Source: JBCBSZ01 sp039185015 | GTDB taxonomy: Bacteria > Actinomycetota > Acidimicrobiia > Acidimicrobiales > Poriferisodalaceae | Reading direction: 5' to 3' | Assembly: GCA_039185015.1 (NCBI GenBank) | Contig: JBCDAU010000036.1 | Span: 1-55,595 of the forward strand | DNA length: 55,595 nucleotides | Part shown: positions 31,159 through 39,111 of the stretch, piece after piece | Layout: every line of letters starts with the position of its first letter | How positions within the stretch are numbered: the stretch's first letter is position 1 | Made by a program: the position numbers and the translations under genes | The notes under the pieces: model-generated | Database searches by the model: none | Seen by the model: the letters and a program-made list of their open reading frames with translations, nothing else | What the model was told of the DNA's origin: nothing

Positions 31159-34077
31159 TCAGCTCCGACCCTCGACGGCCTCGACGGGCTCGCCTTCGGG
31201 CGCATCGCTGTGGCCGTTGCCGTTGGTGGCGTGACCGTTGCCGTTGCCGTTCGTGTGGACGGTCACCTCGACCTCGTCGGCGGCCTCGAAGGCCTCCTCG
31301 GCGACCTCATCGACGACCTTGGAGACCTCGTCGGCGGCCTCGAAGGCCTCCTCGGCGACCTCATCGACGACCTCGGAGACCTCCTCGTCGAGCTCGACGA
31401 CCTCGTCATCGGCCTCGGCGACTTCGGCGACTGCCTCCTCAGCCTCGGCGTCGTCGACGACGGCCTCGACGAGCTCGCGCTGGTCCTCGTCCTCCGCCTC
31501 GGTGTCCGGGGCGTCCTCGACCTCGGCGTCGTAGAACTGCGGAGCCTCGTCCTCGGGCTCCGGCTCCGCCGGCGGCTCCTCGGCGGCGACGGCGGGTGCC
31601 GGCGTCGGCTGGGGCTCGTCGGGGGCGTCATCGTCCTCGTCGCCGTCCCAGCCCTCGGAGCGGCGCCGGCCGGCCCAGTTGGCCGCGCCCTCGACGAGGA
31701 GCGCTGCGGCGATCGAGAAGGCCAGCCCGATGACGAGCACGATCAGGCGGAGCCGGGTGGCGGCCCCGGTGCTGGCCAGCGCCGGGCTGGTCGGCGAGAT
31801 GAGCTGGATGCCGATGCGCTCGACCTCGGGCGCCTCCACCTCGTCCTGGCGACGGGTGAGGTCGTCCTGGATCTCGTTGACCAGGTAGTCGACCGTGCCG
31901 GTCGCCAGGGCCGGGGAGCCGGCGGTCACGCTCACCCGCATGATCGGGTTGCCGCGGTCGACCTCGAGGACGTAATCGGGATCGAGGCCCTCGGCCTCGA
32001 CGAGCGCACGGGTCTCGGCGGCGCTCAGGCTGAGCTGGATGATCTGCGTCATCGCTGCGACGGCGCCGGACTGGTCGAGGAACGCGTTGGTGCTGGCGAT
32101 GCCCTCGAAGCCGCTCTCGTCGACCACGACGCGACTGTTGGGCGGCAGGAAGACCAGCGACGCCTCGGACGAGTACTCCTGTCCGACGTCGCTCGGGATC
32201 GCGATGACCGCGACCACGGTCAACACGGCGAGCGGGACCGACACCGTCCAGCGACGGAGAACGATCCGCAGCGTCTCCCAGACGTCCATCGACTTGCTCC
32301 TCACTGCGGTCGGGTGCTCTTCCGTCGGCGATGGTGTCGCACCGACGGGTTCCGGGCCGCGTTCGGACGGCTCCGGGTCGCCCGAGGACAGGGTATCGGT
32401 CGCCTCACGACCCGTCAGCGCAGCCCCTTGACCACTTGGCGTGTTCATGGCTGCCCGTTGGGCGAGGGGTGGTGTCGACGGGGTGAGTGGCGTCGGAACG
32501 GTGGTCTCGGCCGGCGCTGCGGCGACCGCGACCGGGGCCGTGGCCGGGGCGGCGACCACAGCCGGGGCCGGGGAGGCGACGGCGGCCGGGACCGTGGCGG
32601 GGCGGCTCGGACCGCGACGACCGCGTCGACGGAGCCGCTGGACCTCGGCGGCGAGGCGGGGTTCGAGACGCCAGAGCGCCACGGCGGTGACCAGGCCGAG
32701 CAGCCCGGCGAAGACGATGGCGGCGATCGCGTTGTCGTGCAGCACCGGCAGCGTGGCCCACCCGACGAGACCGAGGCCCAGACCGAGGCTGGAAGCGGCC
32801 AACGCCGGGACGATCGAGCGACCGAGGGTCAGCGGTGCGACGCCGGCCGCCGTTCGCAGCACGAGCACGTTGACGACGAGCAACGGCCCGGCGAAGACGA
32901 TCGCCCGGGAGGCGGCGAGGCCGTTGACCTGGGTCGCGAGCTCGGAGTCCGAGAGGACGACGCCGGCCACGATGAACGATGCCGTCGAGAGCGCCGCAGC
33001 ACCCCAGGTGACGACGGCGAAGAGGTGCGGTCGGCCGGTCGCCTGCAGCACCGCGCCGACGACGAGACCGAAGGAGCGGACCACGCCGCCGACGCAGAGC
33101 AGCTGGAGCGGCACCGCTGCCGGCTCCCACTCCTCACCGAGGAGCCCGAGCAGCGCCGGCGCCGCTCCGGCGAGGACCGCGAACGCGGGCAGGGAGAGGA
33201 GCGCGGTGGTGCGCAGCACCTCGGTCGTGCGCTCGCGGAAGCGCTCGCGGTCGTCCTGCAGCCGCGCGAGCTCGGGCAGGGTCGCCTGTTGGAGGGCGCG
33301 CGCGGACACGTCGACGACGACGTTCACGATGCGGGCGGCCAATCGGTAGAGGCCGACGGCGATGGGTCCGAAGAAGAGGCCGATGATCAGCGCATCGCCC
33401 CGGTTGTTCACGAACGTGCCGAGCGAGGCGAGCATCGAGCCCGAGGTGAAGCTGAGGAGATCGCGGGCGGCCTCCCGCCGGAAGAAGCGGCCGGCGTGCC
33501 ACTCGCTCACCCACCAGAGGGTGAGGACCTCGACGAGCGCGCCGACGATCTGTTGGGCCACCAGCGCCCAGATGCCGGCGCCGGCGAACGCGGCGATCAC
33601 CCCGACCGCACCACCGATGAGCGCGGCGCCGTTGGTCCGGGCCGCCAACGACTTGAACCTCATGCGACGACGCATGAGGCCCTCCTGCACGACGGTGAGG
33701 CCCTTGAGCGGAATCGTGAGCGAGAGCCACCAGATCACGGTGGTCAGCTCGGGCAGGTCGTTGACGCTCGCCCACCACGGGGCCAGCAGGACGCTCAGGG
33801 CCATCATGACCGTGGTCATCGCCATGGTCATCCAGAACGCGGTGTCGAGGTGGGCGGTCGTGATGCGCTTGCGCTGCACGATCGCTGGGACCATGCCCTG
33901 GCGCACCATCAACTGGGCGAACGCGACGTACACCGCGGCCATCGCGACCGTGCCGAAGGCCTCCGGCCCGAGGACCGCGGCGAGCACGAAGGTGATGACC
34001 AGCGTGATGATCTGCTGGCCGCCCGTCATCACGAACGACCATCCGACGGCGCCGCGGAAGGACCCGCCACTGCTCAC
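31159..34077 (-). CDS. Wzx-type flippase fused to a Wzz-like chain-length domain with acidic tail
   Basis: A 972-residue single frame. Residues about 1-465 are a polysaccharide flippase of the MOP/WzxC type (VGWSFVMTGGQQIITLVITF; LGPEAFGTVAMA). Residues about 480-596 are an Ala/Pro/Thr-rich linker. Residues about 597-790 resemble a Wzz/YveK chain-length regulator: WETLRIVLRRWTVSVPLAVL, an outside domain with EYSSEASLVFLPPNS, and a second membrane helix RLRLIVLVIGLAFSIAAALL. Residues about 795-972 are a Glu/Asp/Val-rich cytoplasmic tail ending in Asn/Gly/His-rich sequence. GTG 34077 has a GAGGAGGTGA site. An internal strong site before Met597 suggests a second, shorter product. Confidence 0.8.
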   Translation of the reverse strand: MSSGGSFRGAVGWSFVMTGGQQIITLVITFVLAAVLGPEAFGTVAMAAVYVAFAQLMVRQGMVPAIVQRKRITTAHLDTAFWMTMAMTTVMMALSVLLAPWWASVNDLPELTTVIWWLSLTIPLKGLTVVQEGLMRRRMRFKSLAARTNGAALIGGAVGVIAAFAGAGIWALVAQQIVGALVEVLTLWWVSEWHAGRFFRREAARDLLSFTSGSMLASLGTFVNNRGDALIIGLFFGPIAVGLYRLAARIVNVVVDVSARALQQATLPELARLQDDRERFRERTTEVLRTTALLSLPAFAVLAGAAPALLGLLGEEWEPAAVPLQLLCVGGVVRSFGLVVGAVLQATGRPHLFAVVTWGAAALSTASFIVAGVVLSDSELATQVNGLAASRAIVFAGPLLVVNVLVLRTAAGVAPLTLGRSIVPALAASSLGLGLGLVGWATLPVLHDNAIAAIVFAGLLGLVTAVALWRLEPRLAAEVQRLRRRGRRGPSRPATVPAAVASPAPAVVAAPATAPVAVAAAPAETTVPTPLTPSTPPLAQRAAMNTPSGQGAALTGREATDTLSSGDPEPSERGPEPVGATPSPTEEHPTAVRSKSMDVWETLRIVLRRWTVSVPLAVLTVVAVIAIPSDVGQEYSSEASLVFLPPNSRVVVDESGFEGIASTNAFLDQSGAVAAMTQIIQLSLSAAETRALVEAEGLDPDYVLEVDRGNPIMRVSVTAGSPALATGTVDYLVNEIQDDLTRRQDEVEAPEVERIGIQLISPTSPALASTGAATRLRLIVLVIGLAFSIAAALLVEGAANWAGRRRSEGWDGDEDDDAPDEPQPTPAPAVAAEEPPAEPEPEDEAPQFYDAEVEDAPDTEAEDEDQRELVEAVVDDAEAEEAVAEVAEADDEVVELDEEVSEVVDEVAEEAFEAADEVSKVVDEVAEEAFEAADEVEVTVHTNGNGNGHATNGNGHSDAPEGEPVEAVEGRS
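31271..31378 (-). repeat. 54-bp tandem repeat coding for an acidic 18-residue unit
   Basis: Two nearly identical 54-bp copies (31271-31324 and 31325-31378) encode the 18-residue unit VDEVAEEAFEAADEVSKV in the cytoplasmic tail of the flippase-Wzz protein. The period is a multiple of three, so copy number can change without breaking the frame. Confidence 0.8.
32289..32301 (-). promoter_or_regulatory. Internal ribosome-binding site and in-frame ATG
   Basis: On the minus strand GTGAGGAGCAAGTCG precedes ATG 32287-32289, which is in frame with the flippase-Wzz gene. AGGAG lies 7 nt from the ATG. Translation from here would give a free 376-residue Wzz-like protein. Confidence 0.55.
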
Positions 34078-34312
34078 GGGCTCACCTCCTCGTGCGGCGC
34101 CCGGTGGGAAAGGCTATGGCACCTCCATCGGCAGATCCCCTCGGCTTGCCAAGCAGTCACCCTCCGCGTTCCCGCTGCGGTGTCTGCGCACGTCAGGTAG
34201 CGCCGACGTCGGGGCGGCGAGCGCCGACCGTGTGGCACCGCCGCCATTGCTCACTACGTTTCGGGGGATGCGGCGTCGACGCCGCGGTCGACCCGAGCAA
34301 GGAGCGCCCCCC
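34078..34312. other. Divergent intergenic region, polysaccharide operon and NTF2-like gene
   Basis: This 235-base stretch separates the minus-strand operon start from the plus-strand NTF2-like gene and must hold both promoters. A TAGCCT box near 34,112-34,117 (minus strand) is a weak -10 candidate. I see no clear operator. Confidence 0.3.
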
Positions 34313-34786
34313 ATGCCGATCACCGAGTCCGAGCTCACCGCCGCACGAGAGGCCTGGGGCGATGGGCTGGTCGCGATCGCCGAGGCGTTCGAGGACGGCG
34401 GCATCGATGCGGCTCGACCCGTCGCCGACGGGATCCTCGACGCGGCGTACGGGTACGGGATGGGCCCGGTGCTGTTCAAGCCGACGATGGCGAGCGGTGA
34501 GCAGACCTTCCGCCCGACCAAGCAGGGCGCCCTGTCGTACTTCGTCGGCCACGACCCGGCGTTCCCACTCGATGGTGGATTCGGCATCAAGGGTTGGCGC
34601 GAGGTGCGCTCGGAGACCGCGGCCAGCTTCATCGACGGCGACGTGGGCATGTGGATGGGCTGGGTGATCATGACCGACAAGGACGGCGGGGTCACGAAGG
34701 TCGACAAGAGCTGGGGCTACCAGAAGGACGCCGACGGCGTGCTGCGCATCGTGTTGCACCACTCGTCGCTGCCCTACGTCCCCTGA
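34313..34786 (+). CDS. NTF2/SnoaL-like domain protein
   Basis: A 157-residue protein. ESELTAAREAWGDGLVAIAE opens a cone-shaped NTF2-like fold, followed by GALSYFVGHDPAFPLDGGFG, MWMGWVIMTDKDG and a closing LRIVLHHSSLPY, an ending typical of CaMKII-association-like SnoaL proteins. Some relatives are labelled phosphoribosyl-AMP cyclohydrolase in databases, but the metal-binding motifs of that enzyme are absent. The function is unknown. The ATG at 34313 follows AAGGAG. Confidence 0.6.
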   Translation: MPITESELTAAREAWGDGLVAIAEAFEDGGIDAARPVADGILDAAYGYGMGPVLFKPTMASGEQTFRPTKQGALSYFVGHDPAFPLDGGFGIKGWREVRSETAASFIDGDVGMWMGWVIMTDKDGGVTKVDKSWGYQKDADGVLRIVLHHSSLPYVP

Positions 34787-34812
34787 GCTCAGCGAGCGGC
34801 GACCATCGTCCG

Positions 34813-35808
34813 CTACCGCTGGCCGACGACGTGCTCGAGGGGTGCGCCTCGTTCGAAGTCCGTGATGCTGCCCAGCGTGACGTCCGCGATCGTCGACAGC
34901 GCCTCGTGGGTGAAGAACGCCTGGTGGCCCGTGATGAGGACGTTCGGGAAGGTCATCAGCCTGGCGAAGGTGTCGTCCTGGAGCACCTGGTCCGACAGGT
35001 CCTCGAAGAAGAGGTCGGCCTCCTCCTCGTACACGTCGAGTCCCAGGTGACCGATCTTGCCGGACTTGAGCGCGTCGATCACGGCGTCGGTGTCGATCAG
35101 CGCGCCGCGACTGGTGTTGATGAGCATGACACCGTCGACCATCGCGTCGAGTCGGTTCGCATCGATGAGGTGGTGGGTGTCGGGGGTGAGCGGACAGTGG
35201 AGCGAGACGATGTCGCTGCCGGCGAGCACCTCGTCGGTGGAGGCGTACGTGACGCCGAGCCCCCGCAACCGCGGGTCGGGACGAGGGTCGGCAGCGAGGA
35301 CGGTCATGCCGAACCCGGTCATGATCTCGGCGAATCGGCTGCCGATCTCGCCGGTGCCGATCACGCCGACCGAGCGGCCATGGAGGTCGAACCCGAGCAA
35401 GCCGGTCAGTGAGAAGTTGCTGTCCCTCACCCGGTTGTACGCCCGGTGGATGTGCCGGTTGAGCGACAGGACCAGCCCGACGCAGTGCTCGGCGACGGCA
35501 TGGGGCGAGTACCTCGGGACGCGCACCACCGTGAGCCCGAGCCGGTGCGCCGCCTCCAGGTCGACGTGGTTGAAGCCGGCCGACCGCAGCGCCACGAGAC
35601 GGACATCGGCGGCGGCGAGGCGCTCGAGCGCGATCGGGCCGAGGTCGTCGTTGACGAACGCGCACACGGCGCGGCACCCGGCCGCCAGGCGAGCGGTGTC
35701 GGCCGTCAGCCGTGCCTCGTAGTAGCGGAGCTCGTGGCCGTGCGTGGCGTTCGCTGCGTCGAGGAACTGCTCGTCGTAGGCCTTCGCGCTGAACACCGCG
35801 ACCCGCAC
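34813..35808 (-). CDS. D-2-hydroxyacid dehydrogenase, D-lactate dehydrogenase (LdhA)-like
   Basis: A 331-residue NAD-dependent enzyme. The Rossmann motif is VGVIGTGEIGSRFAEIM. The catalytic arginine lies in LVALRSAGFNHVD, the glutamate region in LGLDVYEEEADLFFED, and the histidine in LITGHQAFFT. The YEEEADLFF block is characteristic of LdhA-type D-lactate dehydrogenases, which reduce pyruvate to D-lactate. GTG 35808 is preferred because TACCGT lies 7 nt upstream and homology starts at VRVAVFSAKAYDE. It is divergent from the AraC-SBP gene, 76 bases away. Confidence 0.82.
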   Translation of the reverse strand: MRVAVFSAKAYDEQFLDAANATHGHELRYYEARLTADTARLAAGCRAVCAFVNDDLGPIALERLAAADVRLVALRSAGFNHVDLEAAHRLGLTVVRVPRYSPHAVAEHCVGLVLSLNRHIHRAYNRVRDSNFSLTGLLGFDLHGRSVGVIGTGEIGSRFAEIMTGFGMTVLAADPRPDPRLRGLGVTYASTDEVLAGSDIVSLHCPLTPDTHHLIDANRLDAMVDGVMLINTSRGALIDTDAVIDALKSGKIGHLGLDVYEEEADLFFEDLSDQVLQDDTFARLMTFPNVLITGHQAFFTHEALSTIADVTLGSITDFERGAPLEHVVGQR

Positions 35809-35815
35809 GCCGACG

Positions 35816-35884
35816 ACGGTACCCGGACCGACGCCCACATGGCTGGTGTTAAGGATGCCTGACGAGCCGAACTAGCGTGCGTGG
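35816..35884. promoter_or_regulatory. Divergent leaderless -10 boxes (ldhA-like and araC-SBP)
   Basis: TACCGT on the minus strand (35816-35821) lies 7 nt from the GTG of the dehydrogenase. TAGCGT on the plus strand (35873-35878) lies 6 nt from the ATG of the AraC-SBP gene. An imperfect inverted repeat, GTTAAGGATGCCTGAC (35848-35863), sits between them and is a weak operator candidate. Confidence 0.4.
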
Positions 35885-37753
35885 ATGCGCATCCAATCCG
35901 CTCAGGGGATCGTGCTGGCCGGCTGCGCGGCCTACCGTCCGGCGCCCGGTGCCGCCCAGGCCGAGGGGGCCGACGGATTCGACCAGGGGCATCACTCGCT
36001 CGTGTGGTCGAACCGGTCGGGGCTCGAGGTCCGCACGCCGAGGGTCTCGTCGATGGTCGGCCCGAGGTCGGGGTTCTGGGTCCCTGCCGGGCTGCCGTAC
36101 ACGGTGGAGGCGTCGTCGCCGTGGTGGACGGCGTCGTTCGTCGCCCGCTCCTGCCCGGCGGCCTGGCGACGCGTCTCGATCGTCGAGTTCGACGACGTGA
36201 TCGGGTCGTTGCTCGCCCACGTGGCGGTGCATCCCGATCGACCGTGGTCGGCCGACTTCGTGTCTGCGGTGGTGACCCACCTCTTCGACGCCTTCGCATC
36301 ACACGCTGCGCCGTTGACGTTTCCGACCGATCCCCGAGCTCGGGAGGTCGCGAACGGCCTCGTCGCTGACCCCGCGTCGGTCTCGGAGCTCTCGGACTGG
36401 GCGCCGAGGGTCGGCGCGAGCGAGCGGACGCTGCGTCGACTGTTCCTCGAGCAGACGGGCCTGACGTTCCGGCGCTGGCGGGTCCGCCTCCGGGCTCACG
36501 GTGCCATGCGGTTGCTCTCCGATGGCCTGCCGGTCGGCGAGGTCGCGAGGAGGTCCGGGTACACCTCGACGACGGCGTTCGCGAGAGCGTTCGAGAGCGA
36601 GACGGGAGTCGGGCCCTCCGACTACGTCGCGGGCGTGACCGCCGCGCTCCACCCGGATCCGCACGTCGACACCGGAAAGTGGCCGATGCGGTCGAGGAGT
36701 TGGCCACGACGGCGCGATGCGTCGGAGCAGTCTCTGATCGACCTGGCAGAACGGCTGATCGGAGGCGAGGTGAACGGTGAGGGCAGGCCCGCGACGAACG
36801 ACGACACCACCACCGTCCCATCCGCAGCCGCGCCATCGCCCGCCGACGAAGCCGTGGACCAGCTCACCGTCGTGGACGGTCTCGGCCGGATGCTGACCTT
36901 CGACGAGACGCCCGCGCGCATCGCCTGTCGGAACTCGGGGGCGTCGATGCTGCTCGCCGACCTCGGCCTCGTGCCGGTGTCGACGTTCTTCGAGCCCGAG
37001 CGGGCAGCGCTGTACTTCGGCGACGACGCGGTCGACGACATCGCGTTCGCACCCGTCTCCGCGGAGGAGCAAGCGGTGCTCGAGCCGGACCTCGTGGTCA
37101 CCGGAGAGCTCGACCGAGTGCGGCCCGATCTCGAGACGCTGTTCCCCGTCTACGCGATCGCGACCGGCAGCCTCGTGGAGAACGCCAGGAAGCTCACGAC
37201 CGACATCGCAGCGCTGACCGGCCGGGTCGCCGAAGGCGAGCAGGTCATCAAGCAGTGGGAGGAGTTCGTCGCGAAGCTCACGGACCTGGAGGTCGAAGGG
37301 GCCGAGGACGTCCGACTCCTGCAGCTCTGGGGAGGAGCGCCGGACAGCTACCAGGGGTGGACCAACATCAGTGACTGGAGCGGGTTGCTGACCGACCTGC
37401 ACCTCGTCGGGGAGTGCCTGTTCGATCCCGAGACCCCGGACCAGCAGTTCGCGGAGTTCTCGGCCGAGGCCGTCGTCGACGCACAACCGACGCACATCTC
37501 CTACGTCCTCGAGTGGCAGCTCGCAGGCACCGACGGCTACGTCCTGCCCGACGCACGCCAGGACCACGCCTGGAGCCAGCTCGACGCCGTCGCCGCCGGC
37601 AACGTCTACGTCGTTCCCACCACCGGCCACTTCGCCAATGGCTTCTTCGAGATCATGTACGAGCTCGAGAACTACCTCTTCCACGTCTTCGGACCAGAGC
37701 AAGGATTCGAGGACCCCGGGCCCTTCGTCGAGTGGAAGGGCCCGAGCTTGTAG
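35885..37753 (+). CDS. AraC-type regulator fused to a siderophore-type substrate-binding domain
   Basis: A 622-residue protein with no signal peptide. Residues about 1-130 are a cupin-like AraC sensor. Residues about 160-255 hold the double helix-turn-helix (RVGASERTLRRLFLEQTGL; PVGEVARRSGYTSTTAFARA). Residues about 328-622 are a FepB/FhuD-like periplasmic-binding-protein domain (VVDGLGRMLTFDETPARIAC). The same overall plan is known from Bacillus Btr, which senses ferric siderophore in the cytoplasm. The binding domain nearly repeats the mature part of the next gene: 51 of the last 63 residues match by hand count. The ATG at 35885 is leaderless. Confidence 0.85.
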   Translation: MRIQSAQGIVLAGCAAYRPAPGAAQAEGADGFDQGHHSLVWSNRSGLEVRTPRVSSMVGPRSGFWVPAGLPYTVEASSPWWTASFVARSCPAAWRRVSIVEFDDVIGSLLAHVAVHPDRPWSADFVSAVVTHLFDAFASHAAPLTFPTDPRAREVANGLVADPASVSELSDWAPRVGASERTLRRLFLEQTGLTFRRWRVRLRAHGAMRLLSDGLPVGEVARRSGYTSTTAFARAFESETGVGPSDYVAGVTAALHPDPHVDTGKWPMRSRSWPRRRDASEQSLIDLAERLIGGEVNGEGRPATNDDTTTVPSAAAPSPADEAVDQLTVVDGLGRMLTFDETPARIACRNSGASMLLADLGLVPVSTFFEPERAALYFGDDAVDDIAFAPVSAEEQAVLEPDLVVTGELDRVRPDLETLFPVYAIATGSLVENARKLTTDIAALTGRVAEGEQVIKQWEEFVAKLTDLEVEGAEDVRLLQLWGGAPDSYQGWTNISDWSGLLTDLHLVGECLFDPETPDQQFAEFSAEAVVDAQPTHISYVLEWQLAGTDGYVLPDARQDHAWSQLDAVAAGNVYVVPTTGHFANGFFEIMYELENYLFHVFGPEQGFEDPGPFVEWKGPSL

Positions 37754-37959
37754 GACCGCACGGGCGGCGCCAGGACGGTCAGCCGTTCCCATCCCTCGCT
37801 GCGGCGATCTGTCGCACCGACCAGCTGAAGCGAGCACACCGACGATCGGTGAGCGGTCGATCACACCCCGGACTCGCCGCGTCGAGCGCGACGAGTCGAT
37901 GGGCGCGCGCGTGGAGAGCTGGACCACCCACACCCCCTCCACCGTTAGGAGTGAACGAC
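37754..37959 (+). promoter_or_regulatory. Spacer before the SBP lipoprotein gene, with inverted repeat
   Basis: A 206-base gap. CACCGACGATCGGTG (37837-37851) is a perfect 6-bp inverted repeat with a 3-bp spacer, followed by direct GGTGAG/GGTCGATCAC sequence. It could bind the AraC-SBP regulator or another factor. The downstream gene has its own strong AGGAG site. Confidence 0.35.
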
Positions 37960-39111
37960 ATGAAAGCCCCCCTCCCTCGCTACCCCCGGATGCTCCGTCT
38001 CTCGGCGGTCCTCCTCGCCTCGGTGCTGTTCATGGCGGCGTGCGGGGACGACGACGGCGATGACGCCGACGACGCATCTGCGTCGACGCCGGCGACCACC
38101 GAAGCCGAGACGAGCGACACCACCGACGAGGCTCCGACGACCACCGAAGCCGAGACGAGCGACACCACCGACGAGGCTCCGACGACCACCGAAGCCGAGA
38201 CGAGCGCTCCGGCGTCGGTCGTCGACGGACTCGGCCGGACCGTGACCCTGGACGAGATCCCGGAGCGAATCGCCTGTCGCGACTCGGGGTGCTCCCTGGT
38301 GCTCGCCGAGCTCGGGCTGGTGCCGGTCGCGACGTTCTTCGAGCCGGAACGAGCTGCCTTCTACTACGGCGAGGACAACATCGACGGCATCACCTTCGCC
38401 CCCGTCAGCGTCGAGGACACCGCGACCGCAGAGCCCGACCTCATCGTGATCAACCTCGCGACGGCCGAGAACGAGCTGGATCAGTTCGAGATCCTCTCCC
38501 CCGTCTACGTGATCGACGACTCCGGCAACCTCGCGGAGAACGCCGAGAAGCTCACCACCGATCTGGCCGCGCTCACCGACCGCGTCGCCGAGGGCGAGCA
38601 AGCCATCGCCCAGTGGCAGGACTTCGTCGGGCAGCTGGCCGATATCGAGATCGAAGGTGTCGAGGACGTGCGCCTCCTGCAGCTGTGGAGCGGATCGCCG
38701 GACACCTACCTGGGGTGGACGAGCATCAGCGACTGGTGCGTCCTGCTCGACGACCTGGACCTCGTCGGGGCGTGCGTCTTCGACCCCGAGACGCCCGATC
38801 AGGAGTTCGCGGAGTTCTCGACCGAGGCCGTCCTCGCAGAACAGCCCACCCACATCTCCCTGCTCCTCGAGTGGCAGCTCGAGGGCAGTGACGAGTACTT
38901 CGCACCGGATCAACGAACGGACCCGGCCTGGAGCCAGCTCGACGCCGTCGCCGCCGGCAACGTCTACATCGTTCCCTCGACGGGGAACTTCGCCAACGCG
39001 TACTACGAGATCATCTACGAGCTCGAGAACTACCTGTTCCACGTCTTCGGACCGGAGCAGGGATTCGACGACCCGGGACCGTTCCTGGAGTGGGACGGCC
39101 CGAGCAGCTAG
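37960..39111 (+). CDS. Siderophore-type ABC substrate-binding lipoprotein (FepB/FhuD-like)
   Basis: A 383-residue lipoprotein. The signal peptide ends in a lipobox (LLASVLFMAAC) and is followed by an acidic Asp/Gly run and a Thr/Glu-rich spacer with a 15-residue tandem repeat. Residues 87-383 form the binding domain (VVDGLGRTVTLDEIPERIAC to FGPEQGFDDPGPFLEWDG). It would capture an iron complex or another ligand at the outer face of the membrane. No permease or ATPase gene is adjacent. The ATG at 37960 has TTAGGAGTG upstream. Its TAG shares CTAG with the stop of the convergent gene. Confidence 0.85.
   Translation: MKAPLPRYPRMLRLSAVLLASVLFMAACGDDDGDDADDASASTPATTEAETSDTTDEAPTTTEAETSDTTDEAPTTTEAETSAPASVVDGLGRTVTLDEIPERIACRDSGCSLVLAELGLVPVATFFEPERAAFYYGEDNIDGITFAPVSVEDTATAEPDLIVINLATAENELDQFEILSPVYVIDDSGNLAENAEKLTTDLAALTDRVAEGEQAIAQWQDFVGQLADIEIEGVEDVRLLQLWSGSPDTYLGWTSISDWCVLLDDLDLVGACVFDPETPDQEFAEFSTEAVLAEQPTHISLLLEWQLEGSDEYFAPDQRTDPAWSQLDAVAAGNVYIVPSTGNFANAYYEIIYELENYLFHVFGPEQGFDDPGPFLEWDGPSS
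38095..38205 (+). repeat. 45-bp tandem repeat in the lipoprotein spacer
   Basis: Copies begin at 38095, 38140 and 38185 (the last is partial) and encode TTEAETSDTTDEAPT-type units between lipobox and binding domain. The DNA copies are almost identical, so spacer length probably varies between strains. Confidence 0.85.

Noticed and set aside
31271..31378. Repeats at 31.3 kb or 38.1 kb as a CRISPR array
   Set aside because: The copies are directly adjacent, in frame inside genes, with no spacers and no cas genes nearby.
31147..34200. A 1,017-codon plus-strand frame opposite the flippase-Wzz gene
   Set aside because: Its product is Gly/Arg/Asp-rich low-complexity sequence with no domain. It is the antisense shadow of a clear membrane-protein gene in high-GC DNA.
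35848..35863. An IdeR/DtxR iron box upstream of the AraC-SBP gene
   Set aside because: GTTAAGGATGCCTGAC matches the 19-bp iron-box consensus poorly and is only partly symmetric.
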